Assembly: GCA_027459765.1 (NCBI GenBank)
Contig: DAIDHD010000061.1
Span: forward strand, 1 to 33,681
Length of the DNA stretch: 33,681 nucleotides
Direction: 5' to 3'
From: Gammaproteobacteria bacterium
Lineage (GTDB): Bacteria; Pseudomonadota; Gammaproteobacteria; Steroidobacterales; Steroidobacteraceae
The number at the start of each line of letters is the position of its first letter. Within the stretch, counting starts at the first letter, position 1. A model generated the notes under the pieces. That model saw only the letters and a list, made by a program, of their open reading frames with translations, was not told where the DNA came from and did not search any database. The position numbers were made by a program, and so were the translations under genes. Positions 8,087 through 18,026 of this stretch are shown here, in pieces.

Positions 8087-8509
8087 ATGCGGGTGGTGCT
8101 CGATACATCCGTCCTGGTGGCAGGACTTCGGAGCCAGCTTGGAGCCAGTGGCAGAGTGCTGTACGCGGTAGCCGAGCGGCGCTGCATACCTCTCGTTACA
8201 ACGGCTGCATTCCTTGAGTACGAGGCAGTGCTGCTGCGATCTGAGCATAGGTTGGCGACAGGCATGAGTCCGGAGGATGTCGAAGGATTCCTCGCGGCAT
8301 TCGCCAGCGCAGCAGAGCCCGTCGAGCTGGATTTCTTGTGGCGCCCGCAACTTCGGGATCCAGCGGACGAGTTGATGCTCGAAGCAGCAGTGAATGGCCG
8401 GGCTGACGCGCTCGTTACCCACAACGTCGGTGATTTTCAGTCAGCTACAGCACGTTTCGGTGTCAGGACTTTGACCCCTGGAGCCTTTCTCAAGGAGATT
8501 TCAAAATGA
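8087..8509 (+). CDS. PIN-domain toxin of a type II toxin-antitoxin system
   Basis: The 140-residue protein is a PIN-domain ribonuclease of the putative toxin family (TIGR00305-like). It starts MRVVLDTSVLVAGLRS with the first acidic residue Asp6, has FLEYEAVL with Glu44 or Glu46, RDPADELMLEAA with Asp91 or Asp94, and THNVGDFQ with Asp116 near the end, giving the acidic cluster that binds Mg2+ or Mn2+. Such toxins cleave RNA (often tRNA or mRNA) when free of antitoxin. The toxin gene comes first and overlaps the antitoxin gene by ATGA, the reverse of the commonest order. The start codon lies 6 nt after a -10 box and has no Shine-Dalgarno sequence. Confidence 0.88.
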   Translation: MRVVLDTSVLVAGLRSQLGASGRVLYAVAERRCIPLVTTAAFLEYEAVLLRSEHRLATGMSPEDVEGFLAAFASAAEPVELDFLWRPQLRDPADELMLEAAVNGRADALVTHNVGDFQSATARFGVRTLTPGAFLKEISK

Positions 8510-8754
8510 GCAAGAGCACGTACCCTTTGAAACTCCCGAACTCGGTCAAGGAGGCGGCCGCTGAACTCGCCAAGATCGATGGCGTTTCGTTGAATCAGTT
8601 CATCGCCTCGGCGGTGGCAGAGAAGGTCGGCACGCTGCGTACTGCCAGCGAGTTTCTTCGTCAGCGCGCCGGAACGGCAAAGCCTAAGGATTTGGTGCGA
8701 TATCTTCGTAGAGCGCCTAAGGCACCGCCGATTGAGGGCGACGAGCGGGCTTAG
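8506..8754 (+). CDS. Ribbon-helix-helix antitoxin
   Basis: The 82-residue product has an N-terminal ribbon-helix-helix (CopG/HicB C-terminal-like) DNA-binding domain: strand YPLKLPNSV, helix KEAAAELAKIDG, turn VSLNQF, helix IASAVAEKVG (residues 6-42). The tail (about 45-82: ASEFLRQRAG, DLVRYLRRAPKAPP) should wrap the PIN toxin. Its ATG overlaps the toxin stop codon (ATGA at 8506-8509), so the two are translationally coupled. CAAGGAG at 8489-8495 upstream gives a usable ribosome binding site. The most likely role is to neutralise the toxin and, as a dimer, bind the palindrome at 8054-8071. Confidence 0.82.
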   Translation: MSKSTYPLKLPNSVKEAAAELAKIDGVSLNQFIASAVAEKVGTLRTASEFLRQRAGTAKPKDLVRYLRRAPKAPPIEGDERA

Positions 8755-8773
8755 TCTGCCCATAGGTGAATAC

Positions 8774-9634
8774 ATGGTCGGTTCACGAAGCCCGGGACGG
8801 CTATCGGTGCTGTCGATGATGCTATTCGGCGCTACTTCCCTTCAATCATCGGCAGACGGATCTGCCGGACAAGTCTCCGCCACAGACATTGATCGAAGCG
8901 TAATTTCGTCTCTACCCACATTGCACGAGAAGAATGCGGATATCGTCCAGCATCTCGATCTCACCCGCGCCTTTGAAACTAAAAGCCACTGGACCTTTGT
9001 GGCTGCGGTATTACCGGGGTCTCACGTTGACGGAGCAAGCGAAGAACCAGTTAACGGCGGCCCGCTGGCGCGGTGTTTCGTCAACGACTTGAGCCCGCAT
9101 TGCACATACACAACACCGAGCGGCGATATGAGTTGGTTCTCCACTCCCATCGAGCTCTATGCAGCCGAGGTAGTGTTCCGAGGCGAAAACAGCACTTTGC
9201 CACTTCTGCTTGTAAAGGCCGGATCGGCGCACGGAGGCGACGGGGGTCATTCCATTTATACGGAACTGTTCGCATATTACAGACAAGCAAATGAATTCAA
9301 GTCTGTGTTCTCCAACGTCACTGGCAGCAACAATAACCAACAGACTAGATTCGTCAAGGACGGTCCACTTCGCGGTGACGTAATCGTGGACGAGCCCTCT
9401 GGTTGTTGCTATCGAGTTGAAGTTTTTCGACAAGGACCATCGGGACGATATGCTCGTATCCTGGCTTACCGAAGTTCGACCGTCTACGGAGATGGCAATC
9501 CACTTTCAGTTTCTGACTCTGAGATGCCAGAAATCATGCGGCGTCTAGGGATTTGGCATCAAGGCGACCCGCTTCCGATTCCTCACCCGGGTTGTGAGCC
9601 AGTCATGCGCCGTGGAGAGGAATGGTGCGAATAA
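8774..9634 (+). CDS. Uncharacterised exported protein, third gene of the toxin-antitoxin operon
   Basis: The frame is open from 8732, but ATG 8774 is chosen because AGGTGA (8764-8769) lies at the right distance and the resulting protein starts with a basic then hydrophobic segment (RSPGRLSVLSMMLFGATSL), a plausible though weak signal peptide. The mature part of the 286-residue protein has aromatic strands and motifs LLLVKAGSAHGGDGGHS, GSNNNQQTRFVKDGPLRGDV, YGDGNPLSVSDSEMPEIMRR and a Cys near the C-terminus (EEWCE). I do not recognise a named domain. The gene begins 19 bp after the antitoxin stop on the same strand, so it is probably in the same transcript. Its base composition is clearly lower in GC than the flanking core genes, which suggests transfer together with the toxin-antitoxin pair. 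Confidence 0.7.
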   Translation: MVGSRSPGRLSVLSMMLFGATSLQSSADGSAGQVSATDIDRSVISSLPTLHEKNADIVQHLDLTRAFETKSHWTFVAAVLPGSHVDGASEEPVNGGPLARCFVNDLSPHCTYTTPSGDMSWFSTPIELYAAEVVFRGENSTLPLLLVKAGSAHGGDGGHSIYTELFAYYRQANEFKSVFSNVTGSNNNQQTRFVKDGPLRGDVIVDEPSGCCYRVEVFRQGPSGRYARILAYRSSTVYGDGNPLSVSDSEMPEIMRRLGIWHQGDPLPIPHPGCEPVMRRGEEWCE

Positions 9635-9882
9635 TCTGAGATTGGCCAGCCGGACCGGAAGCAGCGATCCACGATTCCGGCAGCAATGGATCTGAATCGT
9701 GCCCGATCAGCAACACACGAATCCTTCGCCGCGGACTTTCCTAAGACCAGATCACCGGTAGAATTAGGGTAGACTTCAGCGTCGAAACCAGCCCGCCTTT
9801 TCCTGCAGAACGACAGCAGGGTCTCGATCAGGAACGCCGCTAACCGCGTGACTTCCTGCCGGAACCCTCGCTGTAGTTCCGC

Positions 9883-10545
<663 letters not shown>

Positions 10546-10576
10546 GCGGTCAGTGTGTGTCCGCCCTGCCCCGGTT

Positions 10577-11122
10577 TCAAGTCGGTGGCACCGGCTTCGG
10601 CGCCGACGCCGGCTCCGCCGCCGGCGTGGCGGCCGCTCCACCGTCAGGCGGATGCGTACCCCCGTCCGGCGATGGCGCGGCAGCGGGCGTCGCCGGCGCA
10701 GCGGTCGTCGACGTCGTGGCGGCGGATGCCGCCGTGCTTGCGGCGCCCTCGGGTGGCACCACCGGCATGGTGTAGGGATCGACCTTGGCCTTCGCCTCCT
10801 GCTCGGCCCGAATCCGGTCGAGTTCGCGCCGTCGCTCGGCACGCGCGCGCTCGAACTCGGCGGTGCGCTTGGCGACCACCGCGGGATCCGGGTCCTTCAC
10901 GAGCTGCGCGATCGCGGCGCGCGCGTTCTGGCATTCGACGTCGTCCCGGGATTCGGCCGGGTGGGCATCGCACTTCATGAGCACGCCGTCCAGCATCACC
11001 CGGTCCTCGAGCAGTTCGGAGGTGGTCAAGGGCGGTATGCGGCGCGGACTGCAGGCGCCGAGCAAGGCACCGGCGGCGAAGGCGGCGAACGTCACGGCAA
11101 GGGGTTTGGCGGCGGGGCGCAT
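10577..11122 (-). CDS. EexN-like lipoprotein
   Basis: The 181-residue protein begins [20 protein letters not shown] and has a lipobox LGAC with the lipidated Cys24, followed by SPRR. Residues 32-62 ([19 protein letters not shown], then [10 protein letters not shown]) resemble the small EexN lipoprotein family, in which two cysteines separated by about 17 residues form a likely disulfide. A helical Arg/Glu-rich stretch ([24 protein letters not shown]) and a Pro/Ala/Thr-rich tail to residue 181 follow; the tail is probably disordered. GGAGG seven bases before the ATG supports the start, while the open frame further upstream to 11722 is antisense to xseB. EexN proteins are known from conjugative plasmids as entry exclusion factors, but chromosomal relatives are common and this one need not have that role. 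Confidence 0.8.
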   Translation of the reverse strand: MRPAAKPLAVTFAAFAAGALLGACSPRRIPPLTTSELLEDRVMLDGVLMKCDAHPAESRDDVECQNARAAIAQLVKDPDPAVVAKRTAEFERARAERRRELDRIRAEQEAKAKVDPYTMPVVPPEGAASTAASAATTSTTAAPATPAAAPSPDGGTHPPDGGAAATPAAEPASAPKPVPPT

Positions 11123-11206
11123 CGGGAAACCTCCGGCCCCGATGTTACTGAAAATCCCGACGGAGGCGAGGGGGTGGCTGAGATGCGCGTCACGGCCTGC
11201 CCGGAT

Positions 11207-11235
11207 TTGACCCTGATCGGGTGCCTGTGTACCGT
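11207..11235 (+). promoter_or_regulatory. Possible promoter of xseB-dxs
   Basis: TTGACC (11207-11212) and TACCGT (11230-11235) are spaced by 17 bp. The -35 box is good and the -10 box weak. The expected start site near 11242 lies 5 nt before the xseB ATG, and there is no Shine-Dalgarno sequence. Confidence 0.4.
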
Positions 11236-11246
11236 TCGTCCGCATC

Positions 11247-11513
11247 ATGGCTGCACGCAAAACGGACAAGGACTCACCGCCGCTCGACTTCGAGGCCGCC
11301 ATGCGCGAGCTCGAATCGGTGGTCGAGCGCCTGGAGAAAGGTGACCTTCCGCTGGAGGAATCCCTGGCCGCCTTCGAGCGCGGCGTGGCGCTCACGCGGA
11401 CCTGCCAGACGGCCTTGAAGGAGGCCGAGCACAAGGTGGACATTCTCATGAAGAAGTCCAGCGACGCGGCGGCCCAGGAATTCGACGCGTCCGAGGATTC
11501 GGCGGCGGAGTGA
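11247..11513 (+). CDS. xseB: Exodeoxyribonuclease VII small subunit
   Basis: The 88-residue protein is the small subunit that oligomerises on XseA to form exonuclease VII, which degrades single-stranded DNA. The family core is clear: FEAAMRELESVVERLEKGDL, then PLEESLAAFERGVAL, then CQTALKEAEHKVDIL. The acidic C-terminal tail (about 72-88) is typical and probably disordered. It is 33 bp upstream of dxs on the same strand, and xseA is not in the window. In many gammaproteobacteria the order is xseB-ispA-dxs; here ispA is absent from between them. Confidence 0.95.
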   Translation: MAARKTDKDSPPLDFEAAMRELESVVERLEKGDLPLEESLAAFERGVALTRTCQTALKEAEHKVDILMKKSSDAAAQEFDASEDSAAE

Positions 11514-11546
11514 TCCGGCGGCCGCGCCCGGACCCGTGAGACGTCC

Positions 11547-13439
11547 ATGACGCTCGCCGGCGAATACCCCCTGCTGTCGCGGATCGAGAGCCCCGCCGAC
11601 CTGCGTTCACTGCCGCGCGCCTCGCTACCCCAGGTGGCGGAGGAATTGCGCCGCTTCCTGGTGCAAACGGTGAGCCGCATGGGCGGGCACTTCGCCGCGG
11701 GCCTCGGCACGGTCGAGCTCACCGTCGCCCTGCACGCGATCTTCGAGACGCCGCACGACCGGCTGGTCTGGGACGTCGGTCACCAGGCCTATCCACACAA
11801 GGTCCTCACCGGGCGGCGCGACCGCCTGCACACCATCAAGCAGCACCACGGGCTCGCGCCCTTCCCGTGCCGCTCCGAAAGCGAGTACGACACCTTCGGC
11901 GTCGGTCACTCGAGCACCTCCATCAGCGCCGCGCTCGGCATGGCCATCGGTGCGGCGGCGCGCGGCGAGCGGCGCCGGGTGGTGGCGGTGATCGGCGATG
12001 GCGCCATGACCGCCGGCATGGCCTTCGAGGCGCTGAACCACGCCGGTAGTCTCGATGTCGATCTGCTGGTGGTGCTGAACGACAACGACATGTCGATCTC
12101 GGCGAACGTGGGCGCCATGTCGAATTATTTCGCCAAGCTCCTGTCGGGCAAGATCTATGCGAGCCTGCGCGAGGGTGGCAAGAAAGTGCTGCGGCAGATG
12201 CCCACGGTGTGGGAGCTCGCGCGCCGTTCCGAGGAGCACGTCAAGGGCATGATCCTGCCCGGCACGGTCTTCGAGGAAATGGGCTTGAACTACATCGGGC
12301 CGATCGACGGGCACGATCTGGACGCCCTGCTCGGGACCCTCGAGAACATGCGCGATCTGAAAGGTCCGCGCCTGCTGCACGTGGTCACCCGCAAGGGCAA
12401 GGGTTATGCGCCCGCCGAGGCCGATCCGATCAAGTGGCACGGACCCGGCCCGTTCGACCCGGTCAGCGCCACCATCTACAAGGAAAAGAGCGCCGGACCG
12501 ACCTACAGCCAGATCTTCGGCCAGTGGGCCTGCGACATCGCCGCGCTCGATCCCCGCATCGTGATCGTCACGCCGGCGATGCGCGAGGGCTCGGGATTGG
12601 TGGAGTACGCCAAGCGCTTTCCGGAGCGCTATTTCGACGTCGGCATCGCCGAGCAGCACGCGGTCACATTCGCCGCGGGACTCGCCTGCGAGGGAGCACG
12701 TCCCGTGGTGGCCATCTACTCCTCGTTCCTGCAACGTGGCTACGACCAGCTCATCCACGACGTAGCGCTGCAAAATCTGCCCGTGGTGTTCGCCGTCGAC
12801 CGCGCGGGACTGGTCGGCGGCGATGGCGCCACGCATCAGGGCGCCTACGACCTGTCGTTCATGCGCTGCATTCCGAACCTGACCATCATGGTGCCCAGCG
12901 ACGCGAACGAGTGCCGGCAGATGCTCTACACGGCGACGACGCTCGACGGACCGGCTGCCGTGCGCTATCCACGCGGAGCCGGGCCGGGCGTGACGGTTCA
13001 GTCGGAAATGCTGGCGCTGCCGGTCGGCAAGGGGCGCGTCACCCGCGAAGGCAACTCGGGGCTCGTGCTGCTCGCCTTCGGCAGCCTGCATGCCGCCGCG
13101 GCCGCGATCGGCGACGAGTTGGACGCTACGGTGGTGGACATGCGCTTCGTGAAGCCCCTGGACGAAGAACTCATCGAGCGGCTGACGGCACGCCACCGCC
13201 ATTTCGTGACCCTCGAGGAGAACGTGATCGCCGGTGGCGCGGGCAGCGCGGTCGGCGAAGTGCTCGCGCGCCGGGACGGGCCGATCGAGATACTGCACGT
13301 GGGCCTGCCGGATGATCCGATACCGCACGGATCGCGCGACAGCAACCTCGCCGACGCGGGGCTCGACGCGCCCGCGCTGACGACGCGGATCACGGCCTGG
13401 TGGCGTTCGCGGCGCCCCGGCCGCGCAGCTGCGCGCTGA
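11547..13439 (+). CDS. dxs: 1-deoxy-D-xylulose-5-phosphate synthase
   Basis: Dxs condenses pyruvate and glyceraldehyde 3-phosphate with thiamine diphosphate in the first step of the MEP isoprenoid pathway. The 630-residue protein has the expected length and motifs: [18 protein letters not shown], the thiamine-diphosphate site [18 protein letters not shown] ending in NDNDMSIS, the catalytic glutamate in [17 protein letters not shown], and [20 protein letters not shown]. The start at ATG 11547 gives the usual N-terminus ([16 protein letters not shown]). It follows xseB by 33 bp and converges on the kinase gene with a 13-bp gap. Thiamine monophosphate kinase (thiL), whose product makes its cofactor, is encoded nearby. 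Confidence 0.97.
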   Translation: MTLAGEYPLLSRIESPADLRSLPRASLPQVAEELRRFLVQTVSRMGGHFAAGLGTVELTVALHAIFETPHDRLVWDVGHQAYPHKVLTGRRDRLHTIKQHHGLAPFPCRSESEYDTFGVGHSSTSISAALGMAIGAAARGERRRVVAVIGDGAMTAGMAFEALNHAGSLDVDLLVVLNDNDMSISANVGAMSNYFAKLLSGKIYASLREGGKKVLRQMPTVWELARRSEEHVKGMILPGTVFEEMGLNYIGPIDGHDLDALLGTLENMRDLKGPRLLHVVTRKGKGYAPAEADPIKWHGPGPFDPVSATIYKEKSAGPTYSQIFGQWACDIAALDPRIVIVTPAMREGSGLVEYAKRFPERYFDVGIAEQHAVTFAAGLACEGARPVVAIYSSFLQRGYDQLIHDVALQNLPVVFAVDRAGLVGGDGATHQGAYDLSFMRCIPNLTIMVPSDANECRQMLYTATTLDGPAAVRYPRGAGPGVTVQSEMLALPVGKGRVTREGNSGLVLLAFGSLHAAAAAIGDELDATVVDMRFVKPLDEELIERLTARHRHFVTLEENVIAGGAGSAVGEVLARRDGPIEILHVGLPDDPIPHGSRDSNLADAGLDAPALTTRITAWWRSRRPGRAAAR

Positions 13440-13452
13440 CGCGCGCCCGGCC

Positions 13453-14823
13453 TCAGGTCCCGCGCTCGGCGTGCTGCAGCCGGCTGATGAGACTGCGCAG
13501 GAAGACTTGGTTGAATCGAAGCTGGCACTCGGCCGAGACCTGTTCCAGCAACGTCGAGCTGACCTTCATCACGGTCACGGGTCCGGCCGCCACGATGGTC
13601 GCCGTGCGCTTCGCACCGCGCACGTAGCTGGTCTCGCCGAAGCAGTCGCCCGCCTCCAGATAGCCCAACGGCCGGCCCAGGCGCTGCACCGCCACGCGTC
13701 CCTGCACGATGATGTAGAACCGATCGTCCATTTCGCCTTCCTTGACGATCTCCTCGGCGTCGGCGTAGTCCTGCCAGCTGCTGGCGCGCAGCACCTCCCA
13801 GATCTCGCCGTGCGAGAAGTCGTGGAAGAACTTGAGCTTGCGCAGCAGGCCGAACTGTTCCTGCTGGTCGATGCGGTTGTATTGCGCACGCAGCTTTTGG
13901 TGGACCCGGGTCAGTTCCGCGGCGAAGTCGAGCCCGGTTCGGTAGCGCTTCTCCGGGTCCTTCTGCAGCGCCATCGCCGCGACGTTCTCCAATTCCTCGG
14001 GGATCTCGGGGCGCAGGGTATGGATCGGCGGCGGGGTCGCGAACACGATCTGGTGCAGAAGCTTCTGCAGGTTGCCGGCACGGAACGGACGGGTTCCCGT
14101 CAGCAGCTCGTACATCACCGCGCCCAGCGAATACAGGTCGGAACGATTGGTGAGTTCGATCGACTGCACCTGCTCGGGCGACATGTACGACGGGCTGCCC
14201 GCGATGCCCTCGATGCGCGAGATCTCCGAATCGGCGACCAGGGCGATGCCGAAATCGATGATGCGCACGTCGCTGTCCAGCGTGAGCATGATGTTGCTCG
14301 GCTTGATGTCGCGGTGGATCACTCCGCGGCTGTGCGCGTAATGCAGTGCGCGCGCGGCCTTGTAGATGATCTCGACCACGTCGTCGATTCGCAGCAGATT
14401 GTCGGGACGACAGTACGCGGCCAGCGTGCGCGCGCCGTGCACGTGCTCCGTGACGATGTAACAGTGCCCGTTCTCCTCGCCCGCATCGTAGATGGGCAGG
14501 ATGTTCGGATGCTGCAGCATGCCGACCATGTGCGCCTCGGAGAGGAACATCTTGCGGGCGATGCGCTTGCGGCTCTCGTCGCCGCTCGCGTCGATGTTGT
14601 ACACCTTGATCGCCACGTCGCGGCCGTAGTAGGGATCGTGGGAGAGGTACACCACGCCGGTGCTGCCCCGCCCGACCTCGTTGATGATCACGTACTTGCC
14701 GATCTTCTCGGGGTGCGCCGGGCGGCCGCCGGGCGTCTTCAGGAGCGATGTGGGGCGCTGGTTGTTCACGGTTCTCGCAGGAGCGCTCGACGGCGATGCG
14801 CCGTATTCGTTGGCCTGCAGCAT
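13453..14823 (-). CDS. Ser/Thr protein kinase with C-terminal cyclic-nucleotide-binding domain
   Basis: This is a 456-residue cytosolic Hanks-type kinase. The kinase domain spans about residues 44-306: glycine loop GRGSTGVVY at 51-59, VAIK with Lys73, catalytic HRDIKPSN with Asp172, DFG at 190-192, and the activation-segment end GSPSYMSPEQ at 209-218. A helical linker (307-340) leads to a cNMP-binding domain at about 341-440 with RFYIIVQGRVAV and a phosphate-binding cassette FGETSYVRGAKRTATI; Glu397 and Arg406, the residues that hold the cyclic phosphate, are present. There is no membrane helix. cAMP or cGMP may set kinase activity, which is inference. A weak GGGATT precedes the ATG. The gene lies 17 bp downstream of thiL on the same strand, at the end of the riboflavin-nusB-thiL block, and converges with dxs. 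Confidence 0.93.
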   Translation of the reverse strand: MLQANEYGASPSSAPARTVNNQRPTSLLKTPGGRPAHPEKIGKYVIINEVGRGSTGVVYLSHDPYYGRDVAIKVYNIDASGDESRKRIARKMFLSEAHMVGMLQHPNILPIYDAGEENGHCYIVTEHVHGARTLAAYCRPDNLLRIDDVVEIIYKAARALHYAHSRGVIHRDIKPSNIMLTLDSDVRIIDFGIALVADSEISRIEGIAGSPSYMSPEQVQSIELTNRSDLYSLGAVMYELLTGTRPFRAGNLQKLLHQIVFATPPPIHTLRPEIPEELENVAAMALQKDPEKRYRTGLDFAAELTRVHQKLRAQYNRIDQQEQFGLLRKLKFFHDFSHGEIWEVLRASSWQDYADAEEIVKEGEMDDRFYIIVQGRVAVQRLGRPLGYLEAGDCFGETSYVRGAKRTATIVAAGPVTVMKVSSTLLEQVSAECQLRFNQVFLRSLISRLQHAERGT

Positions 14824-14840
14824 AATCCCGGTGGGGAAAA

Positions 14841-15827
14841 TTAAACTGTGACTTCGGTCGAGGGTCCGCCAAAGTGGTCGTAGCCGCCGGCGGGCTCGGC
14901 GTAGGGCGCGCCGTTCAGGGTCCAGAGCACGCCCGGCTGCGCGCGAATCTCGCCGACCACCGTGAGCGTCGTGCCGGTGGCGTGAGCCGCATCACGCAAT
15001 CGATCGAGCTGCTGCGGCGGCACGGTGAGCAGCAATTCATAGTCGTCGCCACCACAGAGCGCCCAGCGGCGCCGCTGCGCCTCGTCGCCGAGCGTGCGTA
15101 GTGCCGCCGACAAAGGCAGCCGATCGACGGCGACCTGCGCGCCGACCATGCTCGCGGCGGTGAGCTTCGCCAGGTCTCCGCCGAGCCCATCGGAGAGATC
15201 CATGGCCGCGGACGCGATGCCCCGCGCCGCCTGGCCAAAGGCCACCCGCGGCTCCGGGTACTCGAAGCGTCGCCGCAGCACCTGCGCCGCCGCGGACGGC
15301 GGCAGACGTCCCTGCGCCACCGCCAGGCCCGCCGCAGCGTCGCCAAGCGTGCCCGTCACCACCACGCAGTCACCCGGGCGCGCGCCGCTGCGGCGCAGCG
15401 CCGTGCCCCGCGCCACGTAGCCGAGGATCTGCACGCTCACGGTGAGGGGGCCGGCGGTCGTGTCGCCGCCGACCAGGGTCACGCCGCAGGTATCGGCCAG
15501 TTCGTAGAAGCCGCGCGCGAATGGCTCGAGCCAGGCCTCCTCGGCGTGCGGCAGCGTCAGCGCAAGCGTCGCCCATGCAGGGGTCGCACCCATGGCGGCG
15601 AGGTCGCTCAAATTGACGGCGAGCGCACGGTAGCCGATGGCGTGTGCGGGCATGTCGCCGGGAAAGTGTCTCCCGCACACCAGGGTGTCCACCGCCGCCG
15701 CGAGGTGCGTGCCGGCCGGCAGATCGAGCAGCGCCGCGTCGTCGCCGACCCCGAGGATCACGCCGGCCCCGGCGGCGGTCCGCGAACGGGCGAAGAAGCG
15801 CTCGATCAGATCGAATTCACCGAGCAT
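14841..15827 (-). CDS. thiL: Thiamine-monophosphate kinase
   Basis: ThiL phosphorylates thiamine monophosphate to the active cofactor thiamine diphosphate. The 328-residue protein starts MLGEFDLIERFF and has the family's ATP/Mg2+ and substrate motifs: VGDDAALLDLPAG, VDTLVCGRHFP, GYRALAVNLSDLAAMGA, LVGGDTTAGP and AMDLSDGLGGDLAKL, with CGGDDYELLLTV in the C-terminal half. The ORF extends upstream to 16583 but that part is antisense-like Arg/Pro-rich sequence overlapping nusB and ribH. The gene follows nusB by 23 bp, the conserved nusB-thiL order of gammaproteobacteria. Confidence 0.95.
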   Translation of the reverse strand: MLGEFDLIERFFARSRTAAGAGVILGVGDDAALLDLPAGTHLAAAVDTLVCGRHFPGDMPAHAIGYRALAVNLSDLAAMGATPAWATLALTLPHAEEAWLEPFARGFYELADTCGVTLVGGDTTAGPLTVSVQILGYVARGTALRRSGARPGDCVVVTGTLGDAAAGLAVAQGRLPPSAAAQVLRRRFEYPEPRVAFGQAARGIASAAMDLSDGLGGDLAKLTAASMVGAQVAVDRLPLSAALRTLGDEAQRRRWALCGGDDYELLLTVPPQQLDRLRDAAHATGTTLTVVGEIRAQPGVLWTLNGAPYAEPAGGYDHFGGPSTEVTV

Positions 15828-15850
15828 CGGCGATCTCGGCACGCAGGCTC

Positions 15851-16342
15851 CTAGAGCGGCGGCTGCCCATATTCGTGCGGCCGCAACTGGCGCGCCGCGC
15901 GGTCGAGCACGGCGTTGACGAACTTGTGTCCGTCGGTGGCGCCGAACTGTCGCGCGAGCTGCACGGCCTCGGCGAGCGCGACACGGTAGGGCAGTTCCAT
16001 GTGCAGCTCGAGCTCGACCAGGCCCAGCCACAGCACCGCGTGTTCCACCGGATCGAGATCCGGCGGCGCGATCTCGCTGAAAGTCGCAAGACGCGCATCG
16101 AGCGCCTCGCGGTGCGCGACCGCCTCGCCGAGCAGAGCCTCGAAGTAGTCGCGATCCACACGCTCGGCCTCGGGGTCGACGGCGAACTCGCGCCGCACGT
16201 CCGCGATGGGCCGCGGATTGATCTGCAGCTGATACAGCGCCTGTAGCGCGAGGCGGCGCGCAAGGCTGCGCGCACGGCGCGCGGCGCTCTCGCGCCGCGG
16301 CTGCGCGGGCGCATCGGCGTCGTCTATCGGTCCGTCGGTCAT
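15851..16342 (-). CDS. nusB: Transcription antitermination protein NusB
   Basis: NusB binds boxA of rRNA leaders with NusE (S10) and supports antitermination. The 163-residue reading starts MTDGPIDDADAP; the family core starts near residue 24 (RRARSLARRLALQALYQLQI) and continues with VDRDYFEALL and DPVEHAVLWLGLVELELH. It ends with VALAEAVQLARQFGATDGHKFVNAVLDRAARQ. The first 23 residues form an acidic/Ala/Pro tail not found in short NusB proteins. The frame is open upstream to 16534, but ATG 16342 sits 8 bp after the ribH stop, so it is probably coupled. The order ribH-nusB-thiL is the standard one. Confidence 0.93.
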   Translation of the reverse strand: MTDGPIDDADAPAQPRRESAARRARSLARRLALQALYQLQINPRPIADVRREFAVDPEAERVDRDYFEALLGEAVAHREALDARLATFSEIAPPDLDPVEHAVLWLGLVELELHMELPYRVALAEAVQLARQFGATDGHKFVNAVLDRAARQLRPHEYGQPPL

Positions 16343-16350
16343 CGGCGCCG

Positions 16351-16833
16351 TCAAGGTTCCAGCCGGCGCAGCAGGTTCGCCATCTCGAGCGCGGCGAGCG
16401 CGGCGTCCGCGCCCTTGTTGCCGGCCTTGCCGCCGGCCCGGTCGATGGCCTGTTCCATGGTCTCGGTGGTGAGCACGCCGAAGGCGACCGGCACGCCGGT
16501 TTCCAGGGCGATCCGCGACAGACCCGAGGCGCACTCCCCGGCGACGTAGTCGAAGTGCGGGGTCTGGCCGCGCACCACGGCACCGAGCGCGATCAGCGCG
16601 TCGTAGCGTCGCGACAGCGCCAGTTTGCGCGCCGCCACGGGGATGTCGTAGGCGCCGGGCACACGCACGACATCGATCTGCTTCTCGGTGGCGCCGTGAC
16701 GCTTCAAGGCATCGAGCGCGCCGCGCACCAGCGGCTCGACCACGAAGTCGTTGAAACGCGCGGCGACGAACACGAAGCGCAGGTCGCGCGCCACTAGCTC
16801 ACCTTCGATGCACTTAGGCAGGTCGCTGGCCAA
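16351..16833 (-). CDS. ribH: 6,7-dimethyl-8-ribityllumazine synthase
   Basis: RibH condenses the pyrimidine intermediate with 3,4-dihydroxy-2-butanone 4-phosphate to lumazine, the step before riboflavin synthase. The 160-residue protein has [55 protein letters not shown] with the active-site His, and [20 protein letters not shown]. The start codon is TTG at 16833, not ATG. It is supported by AGGAGAGAGG, the GGAG of which lies about 8 bases before TTG, and by the family N-terminus ([13 protein letters not shown]). A 75-bp gap separates it from ribBX. It is followed by nusB after 8 bp. Confidence 0.94.
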   Translation of the reverse strand: MASDLPKCIEGELVARDLRFVFVAARFNDFVVEPLVRGALDALKRHGATEKQIDVVRVPGAYDIPVAARKLALSRRYDALIALGAVVRGQTPHFDYVAGECASGLSRIALETGVPVAFGVLTTETMEQAIDRAGGKAGNKGADAALAALEMANLLRRLEP

Positions 16834-16908
16834 GATCCTCTCTCCTGATGAAAGCGCCGCACCGCCCGCTGCGCAAGGGCCCGGCGCTGCAAGTATACGC
16901 GCCGACGT

Positions 16909-18018
<1,110 letters not shown>

Positions 18019-18026
18019 CGAGGCGT

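Noticed and set aside
7665..9882. Integron cassette array
   Set aside because: Toxin-antitoxin genes are common integron cargo, but I found no attC-like core pairs (GTTRRRY with RYYYAAC) at the cassette borders.
10560..10780. Possible repeat array or CRISPR in the GC-rich stretch
   Set aside because: The short repeating GCCG/GGCG pattern is codon bias of an Ala/Pro/Thr-rich lipoprotein tail; no spaced identical repeats.
11625..13328. 567-codon open frame on the minus strand
   Set aside because: Antisense of dxs, with no recognisable motif, while the plus strand encodes a complete Dxs.
13471..14844. 457-codon open frame on the plus strand
   Set aside because: Antisense of the kinase gene; His/Arg/Val-rich with no domain.
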